Shown piece after piece: positions 38,601-46,390 of a stretch of 64,000 bases of DNA. The notes beneath the pieces were generated by a model that searched no databases, had not been told where the DNA came from, and worked only from the letters and a program-made list of their open reading frames with translations. The translations under genes were made by a program, and so were the position numbers. Source of the DNA: JAJPHU01 sp035553375 (GTDB lineage: Bacteria; Planctomycetota; Planctomycetia; Gemmatales; Gemmataceae); NCBI GenBank assembly GCA_035553375.1, contig DATNCY010000378.1:12090-76089 (forward strand), written 5' to 3'. Every line of letters begins with the position of its first letter. Position 1 is the first letter of the stretch.

Positions 38601-39513
38601 CCATCCCCCCCAGAATGAACAGAAGTTCGATTCCGTCTATAAGGGAGCGGATAAGGATGTTAAATGGCAAACAATCCAGGGCGACGCCCGCCAATACGGT
38701 CGCGTCAACCTCGCCGCTCGGCTGAGTCCGAACTCGCAAGTCGTCGCCTACGCCTACGCCGAGATTGAATCATCGGCAGCCCGCGACGCCACGCTGCTTT
38801 GCGGCAGCGACGATACGATTACTATTTGGCTCAATGGCAAAAAAGTCCACAATCACCCGACCGATCGCGGTTGGAATCCGAATCAGGACAAGGTGAATGT
38901 GCATCTGGAAAAGGGCAAGAATCGTCTGCTGGTCCAGTGCGGCAACAGCGGCGGGCCGTGGGATTTCAGCGTCGGCGTCTCCGGCGAAACGGATCGCTAC
39001 GCCTTCCTCAAGGGCGGTGATCGGAAGTTCGACCTCGAAGCATTCCGCGCTCATGCCCGCAAGAACAAGGGCGACGCCGAACGCGGCCGCAAGTTATTCG
39101 CGGATACGAAGGGTCTTGCATGTGTTAAATGCCATGCGGTCGGCAGCCAAGGCGGACAGGTCGGCCCGGACCTCGCCGGCATCGGCCTGCGCTACAGCCG
39201 CGAAGATTTGATGACCTCGATCCTGGAACCGTCGAAGGTGATCGCCCAGGGATACGAAACCATCGTCCTTGAGACGAAAAAAGGCCAGACGCTGACCGGC
39301 GTGTTCAAGGGCGACAGCGGCGACGCGGTGAATCTGACGGATAATGAAGGCAAAGCGCATCGCATCCTGAAAAAAGACATCGAGGAGCGTATTTTCTCGC
39401 AGGTGTCCACGATGCCCAACGGTCTGAGCGACGGCATGACGCTGCAAGATTTCGCCGACATTATCGCCTTTTTGGAAGCGCGGCGCGAAGACAAGGCGAT
39501 TCCGAAAAAATAG
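35620..39513 (+). CDS. PVC-type heme-binding protein with sugar-dehydrogenase-like propeller and HEAT repeats
   Basis: 1297 residues from the ATG at 35620, AAAGGG upstream; signal peptide SRLFALVGLLGLVAPLSA. Domain order: glucose/sorbosone-dehydrogenase-like beta-propeller (about 25-410; NGDVYFAEDP, SGIRMGMDGWLYVSIGD, TRNHLDVPLDEHDRIFV), a long HEAT array (about 420-980; VRKAAVTALIAMSDPQTLQP, VRIAAIQTLGTLKAKDAIPA), a beta-sandwich (ITIWLNGKKVHNH), and a C-terminal cytochrome c with Cys1168-Val-Lys-Cys1171-His1172. Such proteins are thought to oxidise sugars and pass electrons to the envelope chain; the substrate is unknown. It is the full-length relative of the partial protein at 1-1545. Confidence 0.92.
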   Translation: MSRLFALVGLLGLVAPLSAASPLPKAPPGFRVELVLEAPAIEAPTALCVAPNGDVYFAEDPMDMSGPPTKNIDKIWLLKGGDPKKKILFADKMWAVMGLEIVRDKLYVVHAPHVTVFTLDAEGKAKKREELFDDLGPKMAGAPSFNDHIPSGIRMGMDGWLYVSIGDKGIPKMTRKETNKGSVHVAEGRWRHSKEGHHISLEGGGVIRFRPDGSGLEVFASGTRNHLDVPLDEHDRIFVRDNTDDGRGWWTRLMYLPPGGYMGYPWAYTQRPKETLPMIRDFGGGSPCGGYVYCDDGLPPTYRGRIFHCEWGQGKVWGVKVAPDGGGFKFVDQIALLEPGTVKDFRPFSLRPTADGRGFYVTDWGFSGWLSKVKAGRLWKVTYTGDDVKPAPRGKDTDSIEQLIKALDHPAHTERLRAQRQLLARKRSAAKALEKAWSDEKLSPRAKTHALWVLAENNSPKWVDWAVVCLKDDRNRDLRLEAVRVLGCEHDAEIDDEPVPQGQESKEGKIKKKVTLAAIFRGLMAKGMGAELLDRLLGLAEEDVDPQIRMQAVFTLETYLFELHPESREHPESLDRLVRRLGSETDHWVRAALVRVLKRAEVWNSSRFQRLVPEILKQNKDLALDGLFRVLAEEYQLPAVIALSELLKHQDPVVRQRTVETLTRAYKDRKPYAGGWWGTQPAGQKPPARVVVWGVTSQVREAILGALADKDAGVRKAAVTALIAMSDPQTLQPLVKRFDTEKDAAARVDLVRAIAGLPPAKTTDFLAGILKDNKNPEALRLEAITGLEKSKTPAALASLAAAATPTEPVALQIRALEALGAMKTPQAKTVCAASLRSVEPSVRKSAASTLAKLGDPTAAKLLLPVLKDKEASVRIAAIQTLGTLKAKDAIPALLQATGDNATQFDAVTALAQMPDKRALSAYLTGLASKNVELRKTCRQAIALLREDVVPTLEQLAKGNEIPAAALAELREVYSSFVPVVSWRVIGPFSRDGKVHPPQNEQKFDSVYKGADKDVKWQTIQGDARQYGRVNLAARLSPNSQVVAYAYAEIESSAARDATLLCGSDDTITIWLNGKKVHNHPTDRGWNPNQDKVNVHLEKGKNRLLVQCGNSGGPWDFSVGVSGETDRYAFLKGGDRKFDLEAFRAHARKNKGDAERGRKLFADTKGLACVKCHAVGSQGGQVGPDLAGIGLRYSREDLMTSILEPSKVIAQGYETIVLETKKGQTLTGVFKGDSGDAVNLTDNEGKAHRILKKDIEERIFSQVSTMPNGLSDGMTLQDFADIIAFLEARREDKAIPKK

Positions 39514-39554
39514 TCGTTCTGGCTGCGTGCGCTGATTCGGGTAGTGGGTTGTCA

Positions 39555-39711
39555 TTTTCGTTAGCCCAGCCCTTCAGGGCTGGGTATGGCGTCAGGGCGA
39601 GGCGGCTCTGGGGCTTTAGCCCCTCAGCGTGTCCACACAGCGGAGAGCCTGAAGGCTCCTCATCCCGCGTGCTTGCCACACCCCAGCCCTGAAGGGCTGG
39701 GCTAACGAAAA
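39555..39711. repeat. Inverted repeat of AGCCCTGAAGGGCT type with nested hairpins
   Basis: Outer arms 39555-39584 and 39682-39711 are perfectly complementary over 30 bp (TTTTCGTTAGCCCAGCCCTT and on). Each arm holds its own small palindrome CAGCCCTTCAGGGCTG. Two more short palindromes lie between (GGGGCTTTAGCCCC, GAGCCTGAAGGCTC). The block fills most of the 290-nt space after the heme/HEAT gene. Confidence 0.85.
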
Positions 39712-39803
39712 AACAGTCCCCGAAACGATTCACGCGCTCGTCGCTGTCGCGGGTTGCCTGTCGGGCCTGGATCCCGAGTTCGCACAAGGTAGGTGGCGAT
39801 CTT

Positions 39804-40028
39804 ATGGTAGTCATCACGTTTGCCGATCGCGCTACCGAAAAACGGGCGTTGGGCTTTTTGCTTGGCCGCTTCTCGGGACGTGTCCTTCGTTCCGGGGAGC
39901 ATCTGGTGCCGGAGGCGGCGCTGGAAGCGCTGGCGGATCAGAACATCCCTTTCACCGTCAAGGGCAAGGCGACTTCGCCCACCATGCGACGACCGCCGCC
40001 AGAAGAGCCGCGAGCGCTACCGAGGTAA
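39804..40028 (+). CDS. Small hypothetical protein overlapping the prenyltransferase end
   Basis: 74 residues (VVITFADRATEKRALGFLLG; SGEHLVPEAALEALADQN). Third-position GC is high, as in real genes here, and the start lies just behind the repeat block. The last 71 nt overlap the 3' end of the convergent prenyltransferase gene, and the terminal proline-rich residues come from that overlap. No family recognised. Confidence 0.5.
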   Translation: MVVITFADRATEKRALGFLLGRFSGRVLRSGEHLVPEAALEALADQNIPFTVKGKATSPTMRRPPPEEPRALPR

Positions 40029-40908
40029 TCCACAGCGGCACCCGGCGGGCGCTGGCCTTCACGGCCGCAATCGCTTCGTCATCGCCGGCCCAATTGATCT
40101 GCCGTCGAAGTTGGGCGATGCTCCCCATCACGAAAGCCGATGCCCCCAGCAACGGCAGCAGCGCCGCAAATGCCGGCACGGATATGTTCGCATGCCAATA
40201 CAGCAGGGCGAATGCCGCGATTAGCCCTGTGTTCCCGATTGCCGTGAACCATAGCGCCAGCGCGATGCCGCGTTTCAGCCCCAGTGCGACGATGGCCGTG
40301 CCCACATTCATGGCGCGATCCTCGGGATAATCTTCCGCCGTGTTGACGAGGATCACACCGGTTTGCGTCATCCCGTAGGCGAAGGCCACCGCCAGTACGT
40401 CCCACGCCGGCCAGGAGGTGAACAGCAGCGCCGTGTAGATCATCGGCCCGGTGAACAAGCCCAGCCAGTAGAACCCTATTTGCCACAAGCCCCGTCCCTT
40501 AAGCCGGAATGGCTCGATCGAATAGGCGTAAGCCGCGAACAATCCGAACAGGCAGCCGGGCAGCAGAATCCAGCGGTCGAGCCGCCAGGCCAAGTGCGCG
40601 GCCAAGGCGATGGCGAACAGTGCCGATAATGTCGCCTGCGCGATGACGCCGCGGACGCCGATTCCCAAAACGGCCTCGGTCAGATGCGGCTTATACAGCG
40701 CATCGAGATCGCGGTCGGCGAGGCAGTTCAGCAAGTCACCGAAGGCGAACAGGAAGAAGAAAATCAACGCCCCTTCCCAGAAGGGAACGGTGGCGAAGGC
40801 CGAGGCGTCATCAATGGTCAGAAAAACCGGGATGAGGAAAATCGGCACTTCGGCGAGGCGGTATTCCACGCGCCGCAGGCGGAGCGACCACATCAGGTAG
40901 CGCAGCAT
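39958..40908 (-). CDS. UbiA-family prenyltransferase
   Basis: 316 residues with about eight to nine membrane helices. First aspartate-rich motif N61-x3-D65-x3-D69 in LLNCLADRDLDALYKP; second motif NTAEDYPEDRA has the same N-x3-D-x3-D spacing. These bind Mg2+-diphosphate of the isoprenoid donor, so the protein should be a catalytically competent intramembrane prenyltransferase. It is the last gene of a minus-strand operon, 21 nt behind the oxygenase gene, which itself follows a TetR-isocyanide synthase gene by 17 nt. Inference: it prenylates the isonitrile product or a precursor. A role in quinone or lipid synthesis is the alternative. Confidence 0.9.
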   Translation of the reverse strand: MLRYLMWSLRLRRVEYRLAEVPIFLIPVFLTIDDASAFATVPFWEGALIFFFLFAFGDLLNCLADRDLDALYKPHLTEAVLGIGVRGVIAQATLSALFAIALAAHLAWRLDRWILLPGCLFGLFAAYAYSIEPFRLKGRGLWQIGFYWLGLFTGPMIYTALLFTSWPAWDVLAVAFAYGMTQTGVILVNTAEDYPEDRAMNVGTAIVALGLKRGIALALWFTAIGNTGLIAAFALLYWHANISVPAFAALLPLLGASAFVMGSIAQLRRQINWAGDDEAIAAVKASARRVPLWITSVALAALLAAVVAWWAKSPCP

Positions 40909-40929
40909 CGGTCCCTCATCATGACGCCT

Positions 40930-41703
40930 CTACAAGATATTGATTCGCCGCAGGTGGCGCGGAGTCGATCCATCGAAGGCGCGGCGGCCATGCAAGAGAG
41001 CATGGTTGTCGGCCAATAGGACATCGTTAGCGCGCCAGGCGTGGGCATAACACAGAGACGGATCATTTAGCAGTTCATGCAGGCGCGCGAGAAAGGCCAG
41101 CCGATCCGCCGCCGCTACGCCGTCAATCGACAGATGCACCGGATTCACATCCTCGACCGGCTCCGCGAAACGCAGCACGAACTGACCTGATACGGGATGA
41201 TGGTCGATCATCGGCGCGGTAAAGGTGCCGCCGTAATGGACGATCTTTTCGGTGCGGTAAGTGATGCGAATGCGCTCCCAGGCGGCGCGCTCTTCGGAGG
41301 AAATGCCTTCGAGCAAGCGGACGGTATCGCAGAAGATCGTTTCGCCACCGCTACCCAGGGCGGGGGCAGTACGGCAGTGGAAAAAGATGTAGTGCGGCAC
41401 ACGACCGGCGAAAGCGCCGTCCCAGTGAAACGGCACGGCACGATTGCTGTACAAATAGTTGCCGGCCTCGGCGCGTGGGACCAACTCATTGACAGCGCCG
41501 AACTCCCATTCGAGAAGGTCGCCGAGTTGACGGCAAAAAGCCAGCATCTCGTCGTCGTCGGGTGAAGCGAAGCCGCGCAGAACAATGAGGCGATGCTCGG
41601 CCACCTCAGCGCGTAGGCGGTGTGCCGGCAGCGCGGCCAAAAGGTTTTGCTGCGACTCGGCGACGATCTCGACGCCGAACGGTTGGAGATATTGCGTCTT
41701 CAT
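40930..41703 (-). CDS. TauD/PvcB-like Fe(II)/2-oxoglutarate-dependent oxygenase
   Basis: 257 residues. Facial triad: His93-x-Asp95 in AVPFHWDGAF and distal His238 in DNHALLHGRRAF; Arg249 or Arg252 in PRHLRRINI as 2-oxoglutarate anchor. The spacing and the FHWDGAF segment fit the TauD/TfdA group, to which PvcB, IsnB and WelI3 belong. In known isonitrile pathways this enzyme desaturates or oxidatively decarboxylates the amino-acid isonitrile made by PvcA-type synthases. Here it lies 17 nt behind exactly such a synthase gene and 21 nt before a prenyltransferase gene, so it most likely performs that second step. Confidence 0.9.
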   Translation of the reverse strand: MKTQYLQPFGVEIVAESQQNLLAALPAHRLRAEVAEHRLIVLRGFASPDDDEMLAFCRQLGDLLEWEFGAVNELVPRAEAGNYLYSNRAVPFHWDGAFAGRVPHYIFFHCRTAPALGSGGETIFCDTVRLLEGISSEERAAWERIRITYRTEKIVHYGGTFTAPMIDHHPVSGQFVLRFAEPVEDVNPVHLSIDGVAAADRLAFLARLHELLNDPSLCYAHAWRANDVLLADNHALLHGRRAFDGSTPRHLRRINIL

Positions 41704-41720
41704 GGATATTTTTACTATCT

Positions 41721-43304
41721 TTAGGACAATTCAAAATGACTCGGCTGGCCATCGCGCTCGATCAAGCGAGCGCCGAGCGCCTCCGCTTCGTGCCGTTTGA
41801 CGAACTTCCAGCCATCCGCAACGCGCAAGGCGACACCGTGCCACGGCGTCAGCCAAGCATCATCCGCCGCGCCCAGGAGGATGCCGATCTTCTCCGCGTG
41901 TGGATGTTGCGGGTGAATCGACAACCGCAGCGCCGCCGGAAAGCAGTCGGCCAACAACCGGCCCCAGGCGTCACTGCGGCGAATGACTTCATAAGCATGT
42001 TCGTGACACTCTCTTCGCAGTTGCGTCCGGCTAAGTCCTGGCCGCACGTCCGTCTGTTCGTCGAACAGAAAGCGATGAATGCCATTGAACAGTGCGCGGG
42101 CATGATCGAAGCGGCGAGTGCGTTCCTCGATTTCCGCGCGAGGGCGAGCATAGTCGGCCACCAACTGCCGCCGCATCTCCGTATAATCGCTGCCCTCATA
42201 CAACTCGGACAGGCCGAAGGCATCCAGGGACACGAGGCTCAGACGTGTAAGGAGGGCGCGCACCTCATCGCCGTAGCGCGTCACGTCGTCGTCGGCAACG
42301 CCGACCAGATCGCTGAAAACATGGCCATCGGAACAAAGGGTCACGCGCAGGCCCGGAGCGTAGACGGCTCGCACTTCATCGCAGACCGCTTGCAGATAAA
42401 GGAGAGCCAACTCCTCGGCCTTGTCCGGCAGGGGGCCGAGCGTCTTACGACGACTTGGCGATTTCGCTGGAAAGGCCGGCAAAAGGGCGTGGACGGGCCG
42501 GCCGGCGCGGAGGAAGTGTTTCACTCTCGGCAAATGCAGCGCCAGGCATGATGGGCAAGGATCGGCGGCGCACGCCGTCGCGCCAGGCAGCAGGCGGCGA
42601 TGACGGAACAGCAACCGCAGAATCGTTGTCGCCCGTGCCTCGATGTTGGCCTCATCGGGCGCTTCCAGCAGTGGACGAAAGATGCTGTCAAACCGGCCGG
42701 CGAGGAGGGGGCCAGCGAGGGCAAGCAAGTCGCGGAAGAGATCGAGGGCGGCGTGAACAGCCGGCGAGCCAGGCAAACGATCCTGCGACCACAGCAGCAT
42801 CAGCGCGAGGTGCGTGCCGTACAGGGCACGAACCAGCGTGTCGGCATCGGTGGCTGGTCGGTCGGCGGCATCGTGGACGACCGCAGCGAAAACACCCCGC
42901 ACGCGATGACGAACAATCTCCGTGCGTGGGTTGAACACTCCCAACTCGTGACGCGGATCGAGCAGGGTGGCGCTGAGGGCGGCGAAGGCGGCGCGGTAGG
43001 GCACGGCCAAATCCATCTTTACTCGCATAACGGCGTGGAACCGCTCGGCGACGCCGCTCGCCGGCAATTCCAGTACCCGCGCTTCCAACTCGGACGCCAG
43101 GCGATCGTACAAGGCCAGGACAAGTTCCTCGTCCGTGGCGAAGAAGACCTGCGCGCGTTCGACGCTACAGCCTGCGGCATCCGCAGCTCGGTTGAGCAGT
43201 CCGGCAGTCAACCCCTCGCGGGCAAGCAGTCCGACCGCCGCCGACAACACACGCGGCCGCGTTCGCCGCTCGATCGGATGCGCGGAAGAAAGCGGATTCG
43301 ACAT
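41721..43304 (-). CDS. TetR-like regulator fused to PvcA/DIT1-type isocyanide synthase
   Basis: 527 residues from the ATG at 43304 (GAGG upstream). Residues ~15-205 look like a complete TetR-family regulator: HTH with LLNRAADAAGCSVERAQVFF followed by an all-helical ligand-binding region. Residues ~222-527 are an isocyanide synthase: CPSCLALHLPRVKHFLRAG, LLPAFPAKSPSRRKTLGPLP, LPDKAEELAL, YAPGLRVTLCSDGHVFSD, and RLSIHPQ..EKIGILL..WLTPWHGVAL. The family converts an amino group (Tyr, Trp or other amino acid) to isonitrile using a C1 unit from ribulose 5-phosphate. There is no Met between residues 170 and 376, so no internal ATG could give a separate synthase. First gene of the operon with the oxygenase and UbiA genes; divergent from aroB. 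Confidence 0.88.
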   Translation of the reverse strand: MSNPLSSAHPIERRTRPRVLSAAVGLLAREGLTAGLLNRAADAAGCSVERAQVFFATDEELVLALYDRLASELEARVLELPASGVAERFHAVMRVKMDLAVPYRAAFAALSATLLDPRHELGVFNPRTEIVRHRVRGVFAAVVHDAADRPATDADTLVRALYGTHLALMLLWSQDRLPGSPAVHAALDLFRDLLALAGPLLAGRFDSIFRPLLEAPDEANIEARATTILRLLFRHRRLLPGATACAADPCPSCLALHLPRVKHFLRAGRPVHALLPAFPAKSPSRRKTLGPLPDKAEELALLYLQAVCDEVRAVYAPGLRVTLCSDGHVFSDLVGVADDDVTRYGDEVRALLTRLSLVSLDAFGLSELYEGSDYTEMRRQLVADYARPRAEIEERTRRFDHARALFNGIHRFLFDEQTDVRPGLSRTQLRRECHEHAYEVIRRSDAWGRLLADCFPAALRLSIHPQHPHAEKIGILLGAADDAWLTPWHGVALRVADGWKFVKRHEAEALGARLIERDGQPSHFELS

Positions 43305-43383
43305 GGAACCTCGCCGGGATGGAAGCCACCGCGACGCGCGGAGCGAGTCGCCCACACTCCTGTTTATCTTCCTTCTACTTGAG

Positions 43384-43402
43384 CGACAAGCGCGTTGTGT
43401 CG
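43384..43402. promoter_or_regulatory. Candidate TetR-type operator in the divergent promoter region
   Basis: CGACAAGCGCGTTGTGTCG lies in the 147-nt space between the TetR-isocyanide synthase gene and aroB. Arms CGACA/TGTCG pair with a 9-nt spacer, and a shifted inner dyad ACAA-GCGCG-TTGT overlaps. Size and place suit a TetR operator, but one short dyad in GC-rich DNA is weak evidence. Confidence 0.3.
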
Positions 43403-43451
43403 GATGGCCGCGATCCATAAGCTGATACCGTCTTCCGACCGCGAGGATAAT

Positions 43452-44540
43452 ATGGCCACGATCGTTCATGTTCACCTGGACAACCGCAGTTACGACATCG
43501 CTATAACCAGCGGCGATAGCGCCGGAATCGGTCCTTTCGCGCGTCAGCGCGCGAAGGGATCGCGTGCCTTCGTTGTCACGGATGAACATGTGATCGAACA
43601 CGCCGATAAGGTGGCAGAGGCGCTCCGCGATGCTGGCTTCGAGCCGCTGATTGTCGCGCTGCCTTCCGGCGAGACTCAGAAGGCGTTGACCGTTGCGTCG
43701 TACCTGTACGATCAACTCGCCGAAACGCGAGCGGATCGCCAGACGCTGGTGGTGGCGGTTGGCGGCGGCGTCATTGGCGATCTAGCCGGCTTCGTCGCCT
43801 CTACCTGGAACCGCGGTCTGCCGTTGCTGATGGTTCCAACGACCCTGCTGGCGATGGTGGATAGCTCCGTCGGTGGCAAAGTCGGCATCAATCATCCGCG
43901 CGGCAAAAACCTCATCGGTGCCTTTCATCAACCCGCCGGCGTGTGGATCGACACGGCTTTCCTGAAAACCTTACCGGATCGTGAATATCGCAGTGGATTG
44001 GCCGAGGTGGTCAAGTACGGCGTCATCCTTGATGCCGAGTTCTTCGCCTACCTGGAGCAGCACGCGGCGGCGATCCTGGCGCGCGATGCCGAGTGCATCG
44101 GTCATGTCGTCGCCCGCAGTTGCCGGCTCAAGGCGGATGTGGTCGAACGCGATGAACGCGAAGAGACGGGCTTGCGGGCGGCGCTGAACTACGGCCACAC
44201 GTTCGCGCACGCCTTTGAGACGGTGGGCGGCTACGGTTCTTGGCTGCATGGGGAAGCGGTGTCGGCCGGTATGATCTGCGCCAGCCGGCTCGCCGAGCGT
44301 CGCGGTCTGATCGATGCGGATGTCACCGAGCGCCAGCGCCGCCTCTTGCAGACGTTTGGTTTGCCGATCGCGCCGCAACGCTGGCCGGTAGAGGAACTGT
44401 TGGCGGTGATGCGTAGCGACAAGAAGGCCGTCGCCGGTCGGTTGCGTTTCGTGCTACCAAAGCGGATGGGTGAGGTGGACCTCTTCGACGATGTTCCGGA
44501 GAATGATGTGCGCGCGGTGCTGAAAGACGCAGTCAATTGA
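43452..44540 (+). CDS. aroB: 3-dehydroquinate synthase
   Basis: 362 residues from the ATG at 43452 (GCGAGG upstream). AroB hallmarks: VAVGGGVIGDLAGFVASTW (NAD-binding loop), VPTTLLAMVDSSVGGKVGIN, KNLIGAFHQP, RSGLAEVVKYG with a metal-ligand Glu, NYGHTFAHAFE with a metal-ligand His, and LHGEAVSAGM. It cyclises DAHP to 3-dehydroquinate, second step of the shikimate pathway to Phe, Tyr and Trp. It is divergent from the isonitrile operon, whose precursor may be an aromatic amino acid; the adjacency may be functional or chance. Confidence 0.95.
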   Translation: MATIVHVHLDNRSYDIAITSGDSAGIGPFARQRAKGSRAFVVTDEHVIEHADKVAEALRDAGFEPLIVALPSGETQKALTVASYLYDQLAETRADRQTLVVAVGGGVIGDLAGFVASTWNRGLPLLMVPTTLLAMVDSSVGGKVGINHPRGKNLIGAFHQPAGVWIDTAFLKTLPDREYRSGLAEVVKYGVILDAEFFAYLEQHAAAILARDAECIGHVVARSCRLKADVVERDEREETGLRAALNYGHTFAHAFETVGGYGSWLHGEAVSAGMICASRLAERRGLIDADVTERQRRLLQTFGLPIAPQRWPVEELLAVMRSDKKAVAGRLRFVLPKRMGEVDLFDDVPENDVRAVLKDAVN

Positions 44541-44565
44541 GGGAGCTTTTTTGTTTTATCCGCCC

Positions 44566-45000
44566 TCAATACATCTCATAAATGTGTTCGCCGCCGTGAG
44601 CCGGATTGCCGATGAGACAACGATTGCGCAGATCCACGACGAAGTCGAGGTGTTCCAACGGCAATTGGCCAATCAGAACGGGCACGTCGTCGGGTGCTTC
44701 GAGGACATCCATTGTGCAGCTTCGTCCTTGGATCGTGAGGCGCACGGCGTCGTACATGTCGGCCTCGGTTTTCCCCCCGAAGTTGGTAATGCGTTTGGTA
44801 GCCGTGCGGGTTAGTCCAAGCTGCTGAATGAGCCGCGTTGGCATTGTCAACAAGGTTGCGCCTGTATCCACGAGGGCGTCGGAGACCGTGATTCGCCTCG
44901 CTTCATTCGGCTGAATCAAACCTTTTTCGATGCCCCACAAATCCTTGATATTTTCGATCGTCGCTTCCGTGAGTACACGCCCCATAACAGTTGACTCCAT
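44566..45000 (-). CDS. Retropepsin-like aspartic protease family protein
   Basis: 144 residues from the ATG at 45000 (another ATG at 44985 also has GGAG in front). The active-site motif Asp45-Thr-Gly (SDALVDTGATLLTMP) and the second-half VLIGQLPLEHLDFVVD match the clan AA single-domain aspartyl proteases (retropepsin-like). Such proteins must dimerise to form the active site. No signal peptide; the target is unknown. Convergent with aroB, 25 nt between the stops. Confidence 0.85.
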   Translation of the reverse strand: MESTVMGRVLTEATIENIKDLWGIEKGLIQPNEARRITVSDALVDTGATLLTMPTRLIQQLGLTRTATKRITNFGGKTEADMYDAVRLTIQGRSCTMDVLEAPDDVPVLIGQLPLEHLDFVVDLRNRCLIGNPAHGGEHIYEMY

Positions 45001-45158
45001 GACAGTGACTCCAGTTGTTCGCGGCCGTGAGAGAGTACCATTCCGCCCATTATACCCGTCTCTCTCATAGACCGTCCAGCGTTGCCATTTGCATCTTGCC
45101 GACTTGCCGGATAGTTTATGCCTGCAAGTTTCCATTCCGTTGACTGTGAGAGAATCGC

Positions 45159-46292
45159 ATGGCCGCCACGGTCTCCATCGAAGTCCGCGATTTGCTGACC
45201 CTATCTTTGGTGCCGGGCATCGGGCCGCGCTTGACCGCCACCCTCCTGGAGCGTTTCGGCTCCGCCGCCGCCGCCCTGCGCGCCAGCATCGGCGAATTGT
45301 CGGCGCTACCCTATATCACTCCTCGCCTTGCCGAGAGCATCCGGCAAGCACCGGCGCGCTCCGACACGACGACGGAACTGGAACGCATGGAACGCCACGG
45401 CGTCCGCCTGATCGCGCTGGGCACGCCGGACTATCCGCCGTCGTTGGCGAACATTCCTGATCCGCCTTATCTGTTGTACCTACGCGGCACATTGACGACG
45501 GCCGACGCCAACGCGGTCGCTCTCGTCGGCTCACGCCATTGCACCGACTACGGCCGGCGTGTCGCCGCACGGCTGGCGTCTGGGTTAGTCCGCGCCGGCG
45601 TCACCGTTGTCAGCGGACTGGCGCGCGGCATCGACGGGGCAGCACATCGAGCGGCGCTGCAAGCGGGTGGTCGCACGCTGGCTGTGTTGGCCGGCGGCCT
45701 CTCACGCATCTATCCGCCCGAACACGCCGACCTTGGCCGCGAGATCGAAACCTCCGGCGCGGTGCTGACCGAAACGAACATGGATCAAGAACCGCTGCCC
45801 GGTCTGTTTCCCGTGCGCAATCGCATCATCAGCGGGTTATCGAAAATCATCGTGCTGGTTGAGGCGGCGCAGAAGAGCGGCGCACTCATCACGGCCAGCC
45901 ACGCCGCCGACCAAGGCCGCACCGTCATGGCCGTGCCCGGCCCGGTCGAAGCGGCGTCCAGCGGCGGTTGTCACGAGTTGATCCGCAAGGGGGCCGTGCT
46001 ATGCCGCGGCGTCGAAGACATCCTCGAAGAACTGCATGGCGTCTCGGCGATGGTCGTGGCCGAGAGGAAGGCCGCGTCGGCTCTCGCCGCGCCGCCGACG
46101 CCATCGGGACCGCCGCCCGGATTAGATGATACCCAACGGCGCATCTGGGATGCGCTGACCGAAGCGTGTCACCTGGATCATCTGGTGCAGCGTCTGGCGC
46201 TGGCGGTGCCGCAGGTCAGCGGAGCGCTGATGATGATGGAGATGAAGAAGGTGGTGCGCCGACTGCCGGGCAACCGCTACGAACGATGTTAA
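45159..46292 (+). CDS. dprA: DNA-processing protein DprA
   Basis: 377 residues. N-terminal SAM/HhH-like region (LVPGIGPRLTATLLERFG), the Rossmann-like DprA core (ALVGSRHCTDYGRRVAARLA, VSGLARGIDGAAHRAAL, GGLSRIYPPEH, FPVRNRIISGLS, KSGALITASHA, VPGPVEAASSGGCHELI) and a C-terminal winged-helix region. DprA loads RecA on incoming single-stranded DNA during natural transformation. No com genes are beside it. A tandem 25-bp repeat follows after 48 nt. Confidence 0.95.
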   Translation: MAATVSIEVRDLLTLSLVPGIGPRLTATLLERFGSAAAALRASIGELSALPYITPRLAESIRQAPARSDTTTELERMERHGVRLIALGTPDYPPSLANIPDPPYLLYLRGTLTTADANAVALVGSRHCTDYGRRVAARLASGLVRAGVTVVSGLARGIDGAAHRAALQAGGRTLAVLAGGLSRIYPPEHADLGREIETSGAVLTETNMDQEPLPGLFPVRNRIISGLSKIIVLVEAAQKSGALITASHAADQGRTVMAVPGPVEAASSGGCHELIRKGAVLCRGVEDILEELHGVSAMVVAERKAASALAAPPTPSGPPPGLDDTQRRIWDALTEACHLDHLVQRLALAVPQVSGALMMMEMKKVVRRLPGNRYERC

Positions 46293-46340
46293 ACGCGAGT
46301 AGTATGCAACATTTCTCTGCAAGTAGAAGTGAATACAGGA

Positions 46341-46390
46341 ATTAAGTAGAGCGTCACCATTTTTCATTAAGTAGAGCGTCACCATTTTTT
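46341..46390. repeat. Tandem direct repeat, two copies of 25 bp
   Basis: ATTAAGTAGAGCGTCACCAT plus TTTTC/TTTTT occurs at 46341-46365 and again at 46366-46390. The core AGAGCGTCACCATTTTT returns at 62249-62265. The space between dprA and the cyclase gene (46293-46554) otherwise shows only AT-rich sequence and a presumed promoter. Confidence 0.8.

Noticed and set aside
37318..38739. 473-codon minus-strand open frame
   Set aside because: Antisense to the HEAT region of the heme protein gene; GC-rich DNA leaves long open frames on the opposite strand.
43305..43715. 137-residue N-terminal extension of the TetR-isocyanide synthase
   Set aside because: It would run through the divergent promoter region and into aroB in antisense; the ATG at 43304 has GAGG upstream and leads directly into the HTH.
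44536..44570. Hairpin ATTGAGGG...CCCTCAAT between aroB and the protease gene as a terminator
   Set aside because: Only 8 bp with a 19-nt loop; it includes both stop codons, so pairing may be chance.
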